64,000 nt of DNA, from assembly GCA_950106755.1 (NCBI GenBank), contig OX467092.1, forward strand, positions 26,364,582 through 26,428,581, given 5' to 3'. Within the stretch, counting starts at the first letter, position 1, and each line of letters begins with the position of its first letter. Below are positions 60,519 through 64,000 of this stretch, piece by piece. A program made the position numbers and the translations under genes. Under the pieces are notes generated by a model. That model was not told the DNA's origin. It did no database searches and saw only the letters and a program-made list of their open reading frames with translations. Origin of the DNA: Climacium dendroides. Its lineage: Eukaryota > Streptophyta > Bryopsida > Hypnales > Climaciaceae.

Positions 60519-61367
60519 TTTCTTCCTATGTGTCTCCCACTCAATCACTAGATTCATCCACGGTAGGACGAAATAAGACTTAAGTTTCTTGGCGGGCTCC
60601 TCCATGCCGCCCAAAATGACATTTGCATCATAGGACTTTAGGGACATGGGGGGCACACCAATGTGGTTGGCATCAACGAACTCATGCTAGCAATTGAGTG
60701 GACAGTCCTTGTAGAGTCGCCTCAACTACCACTACTAGAAAATTCAGATTTTTTGTTGATTTGGACGTGTTGACCATCAACACTTTTCTATTGAATTGGA
60801 CAATAATTTGTTGATTTGGACAGAAATCAACAAAAAAGTGTTGATGATCAACACATCCAAATCAACAAAAAATTTGAATTTTCTAGTAGTGTACAGACTG
60901 AGGCTACCCATCAGAACTTTATTCCCACTCGTGTGATGACTCCAACTCTCCATAAATATCCCATTCCCATTCTCATTGAGGACGCCTTTTTGCGGAGATT
61001 TATCACTGAGAATAGTATTGTCCTTGCTAAAGGACGTTGGATCATCAAGATCAATGAATAACTGTTCATTAAGTACTTTGAGAAGTAGATCCTTCCAAGG
61101 GCTCCCAATTTGTTTGAAGATTTTTCTTTTTGAGACTTCTACCCTCTTGTACTTGTCTTGATCTAAAATATCGAATGGCACCCTTTTGTTTTGGAACAAA
61201 AACCTACAATGGGCTCCATTGTCTTCTTCAACATAGAGCTCCAAACTACAATGCAATTCGAGATCCTTGAAACCTTTTTCTAAGAATTCCCTCAAGTTGG
61301 GATGAACGAAGACAACCTTTGTCCCAATAATAGTAGGAATTTGATTGGAGAATACATTATCATGCAT
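60519..61367 (-). pseudogene. Unrecognised coding remnant, middle piece, split by a CACTA MITE
   Basis: The minus-strand frame gives 'GTKVVFVHPNLREFLEKGFK', 'LELHCSLELYVEEDNGAHCR', 'KRVEVSKRKIFKQIGSPWKD' and 'LLLKVLNEQLFIDLDDPTSF', up to the MITE at 60891. On the far side of the MITE (below 60730) the same frame continues as 'EFVDANHIGVPPMSLKSYDA' and 'EEPAKKLKSYFVLPWMNLVI' if the MITE and one target duplication are left out. Two stop codons remain in that continuation. The stretch was once coding, and the product is unknown to me. Confidence 0.45.
60730..60891. mobile_element. CACTA-type MITE with long inverted repeats
   Basis: The ends are CACTACTAGAAAATTCAGAT and, inverted, CACTACTAGAAAATTCAAAT. 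Pairing continues over about 54 bases on each side with few mismatches. The 3-bp target duplication TAC is intact (60727-60729 and 60892-60894). The 162-bp element is non-coding. Its well-matched arms suggest it is younger than the 32110 copy. Confidence 0.92.
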
Positions 61368-62976
61368 AATATAATGTTTTTTTTTTCAAATAGGGCCCTT
61401 GACCTTTGCTCTTGCATAGTACTCCGTTCAAATCAAACACGACATTCAACCACTTTTGCTGTGGTTGGGCAACTAATATGGACACACTTCACGGCACACA
61501 CTCTCTACACCTCCTAGCTAATACTTAATAAAAAAATGAAGTTACTTATTCAAATGCAAAATTAGGTGACCTATAAAATAGTGAATAGTACTGAACCCCA
61601 CTAAGCGATTGCAGAACCTTTCCACTAAGAGATTGTTTGAGTGTGAACAACCAAAGTACACTTTTAATTTTTTTGCGCTGGGCACAAACATGATCAAAAT
61701 CAATTCATTAGAAATGAAATCCATTGAAGAATTGTGTTCCATATATTTATTTCAAAATAAATTATAATACATCCGATCAATCGGTCTCAACGATCACTAT
61801 CCCATTTTGTTACAATGTAAACTACAAGCCATTCAAGTATCTACACTATACTACATGACGCAGTCAGAAGGGAATAAATTGTCGATGCTAGACAATTAGA
61901 GACTGTCCACTCCCTCCTATCAATCAAAATGAATCAATATAAGAGTCCTTTACCAGAAATTGACAACACGAACATCCCATTACATTGGACAGACTCATGA
62001 ATAATATTACAGGTCTAAAAATGTTGGAGATTGTACCTACCTGAAATCTATATTTGATGCGTCTTTGTCCATGTAACCCCCACATCCCAGACTCTTGTCA
62101 TCGTTTAAAGGATTTTCAAGCTCCATCACCATCTCAATGATCTCATTGACTAGAGAAGCATTCACAAGGATATGGGTTCGGTAGCAATCTCACTCTTCCC
62201 TTGTGTCTCTGGGACAAATTCCCCTTGTAGTTCCAAACAACCCAGGTCCCAAATCAAGAGGCTAATCTAAATTATTCTCGCATCGAAGATAATCAAGATC
62301 AGCTTCTGGTTCCACAGGTCCAATTTCAGAGGACGGGATCTGTTTTTGGATCTACTCCCCAAACCATCATTGAGAAATTTTGATTCCTGGTTTGGTTGAG
62401 TAGAGAGAGGGATACCACTATCCTCTTGGGAAGGAGAATATATAAGAGGCAGGATTACCTTCAATTCAAAAATCCTCCAAAGTAAACACAAAAGTTGTGT
62501 GCTAACCTAAAGCTTTAGGAGAAGTAGCTCCACTAGACACTTCACGTTGAGGAAACCAAGTGAGAGAAGGATCCTACAACATTGTCTTGAGAGAGACATT
62601 CTCCTTTTGTAGTTTTTCAATTTTCCACCTTTAGTGTCTCCTTTAAAGCCGCCCATTTGTTCCTTCCTTTACTTGCTTCAAGGCTTCTTCTTCTCCCTTT
62701 CCCTCCAGAAATTTTTATTCTCCTACCTCACAGAATGGGAGGTGCTTGGCCAGTGACTAGAGACACACCACACTCCAAGGCAGGGCCAGATTGTGGCTCT
62801 ACAATATAGTCCACTTTTTAGTTGCCCCTAGATGGGCTTGTTGCATTAGGCTCTAAACTGCCATAGTCAATGTCCCTCAAGTCCGAGTAGGTATCCTTGA
62901 TGTCATTGAGGTTGTAATCCAGCTCTATCTCCTTGATGGGATTCTTGCATTTCTGCTCCTTCTTTTCTCCCACCAT
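61368..62976. other. No clear gene; possible introns or decayed parts of the minus-strand remnant
   Basis: Short minus-strand frames (for example 62267-62491) are interrupted by stops. Sequence is less AT-rich around 62040-62970 than elsewhere, consistent with decayed coding DNA. Confidence 0.3.
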
Positions 62977-64000
62977 CTACTCTTGAACTGGCGTAAAGGG
63001 CAATGCAAGCCCCCGGTCCTCTGCATCAATTTCTAGATCATCCCTTTCGATGTCCTCAATATTCATCCTAAATTCATTGATGATGAGAGTTGTAGCATCC
63101 TTGTCACCAAAGAAATCCCTTTCGATGTTCTCAGTATTCATCCTAAATTCATTGATGATGAGAGTTGTAGCATCCCTGTCACCAAAGAAATCGGGTCCCT
63201 CCTTTAAGGTTTCTACATTGCCTTCCTTTGAAGGCGTGGACTCAGAGTTCAACTCCAAAGTTGCCAAGTTGCATGGATGTTTGTAATTTGGAAGGTATGG
63301 TGAGTTCTCATGGCAAAAGTTGTTAATGTCCAAAGAATTGTCATACTTTACCATCTCCCAAAGTTTCTCCAATAAATGCTGTTTGGTAAGTCCGTAATAA
63401 AAAAGACCACACATCTACAAATCAACCATCTCTTGTCACTACTCACTTCTCACAAATACAATTCTCTATCAAATGAAATTTTCAGAGACATTATCCTTGA
63501 CTCAAAGATAAAATCGGTGTAGTATTTTCACATACTTCAAAATTATCATATATACATTACATTTACTTTCTAGAATAATAGTGCATTGATCACCAAGTAG
63601 AAGATAAGCATTGAAAAGAAGAATTTATCTTCGAGCCGAAGATGGGCATTGAACTAGGATTGTTATCTTCGACCTTAAGATAATAATCTCAATTGAATGC
63701 CCATAGTCAACTCAAAGATAATAGCTAGAAGGTTCACAACTCTTACCTTTGCGGCAATCATGAATTTTGATCTCGTATAAATGCCGATGACGTTCTCTCC
63801 CTTCACACAAAAGCTCTAGAGAATGTTAATATAGAACTCCATTCTAAGTTTGCTTGGATGGACTTTATACTTGGCCTTGGTATTCTTCTAGAATTCCTTG
63901 TAATAAGGAATCTCATCGGTAGAATACACCCTCTTCATTACATCCAGATTTATTAGCTCTCCATCCTCTCCTTTCTTCATCACAAATAGAAGCTTGACAA
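62977..64000 (-). pseudogene. Unrecognised coding remnant, 5' piece, running off the window
   Basis: At the window edge the minus strand reads 'KKGEDGELINLDVMKRVYST' and 'DEIPYYKEF', a stop, then 'KYKVHPSKLRMEFYINIL', a stop, then 'SFCVKGENVIGIYTRSKFMI', followed by a possible donor (GTAAGAG). The next open stretch (63414-62977) starts 'MCGLFYYGLTKQHLLEKLWE' and contains a 25-residue tandem repeat before ending in a stop. Balanced composition and similar style across pieces argue for former coding sequence; the stops argue that it is dead. No known family is recognised. Confidence 0.4.
63041..63190 (-). repeat. 75-bp in-frame tandem duplication
   Basis: Two adjacent 75-base units (63041-63115 and 63116-63190), differing at only a few bases, encode a 25-residue repeat containing 'DATTLIINEFRMN' in the minus-strand remnant. 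High identity suggests a recent duplication. Confidence 0.9.

Overview
This looks like nuclear DNA of a land plant that still makes swimming sperm (bryophyte, lycophyte, fern, or a cycad/ginkgo-type seed plant; I cannot choose among these). The evidence is spliced genes with AT-rich GT-AG introns, a plastid fibrillin gene with a transit-like N terminus, a TTTAGGG-type telomeric repeat block, plant-type CACTA and hAT elements, and two genes for flagellate gametes: a HAP2/GCS1-like gamete fusogen and a CEP104-like ciliary tip protein. Most of the 64 kb is transposon-derived or AT-rich intergenic DNA.

Layout. 0-11.6 kb: a decayed hAT transposase, copy 1 of a large dispersed repeat (about 2.5-7.4 kb), and a fold-back MITE at 9.6 kb. 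11.6-19.7 kb: a gene island with two GC-rich 5' regions. A six-exon plastid-lipid-associated protein (fibrillin) gene on + (12493-14421) faces a six-exon gene on - for an Ala/Gln-rich protein I do not recognise (16654-18427). Two inverted-repeat structures lie between them. 19.7-29 kb: a 290-bp tandem duplication and copy 2 of the large repeat (about 22.6-28.7 kb). 29-39 kb: very AT-rich DNA holding a pogo/Tigger-type transposase relic, a CACTA MITE, a TIR element and a tandemly duplicated TIR element.

39.2-54.8 kb: the most informative part. The last three recognisable exons of a HAP2-like gene end at 41372. They carry a Cys motif, a membrane span and a cytoplasmic tail of about 470 residues. 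About 3.8 kb downstream, on the same strand, is a 17-exon CEP104-like gene (45154-54817) with the expected N-terminal domain, coiled coil and TOG domain. It also has an Asn-rich insert of more than 600 residues, and no zinc fingers. I reconstructed splice sites by hand. Phases agree at every junction except two exons, each apparently short of one base near a T run (CEP104 exon 7; exon 4 of the minus-strand gene).

54.8-64 kb: intergenic DNA with an interstitial telomeric block in repair-like filler. On the minus strand there is then a decayed, unrecognised coding region (59.98-64 kb), interrupted by a CACTA MITE with a clean 3-bp target duplication. No tRNA, rRNA or CRISPR array was seen.
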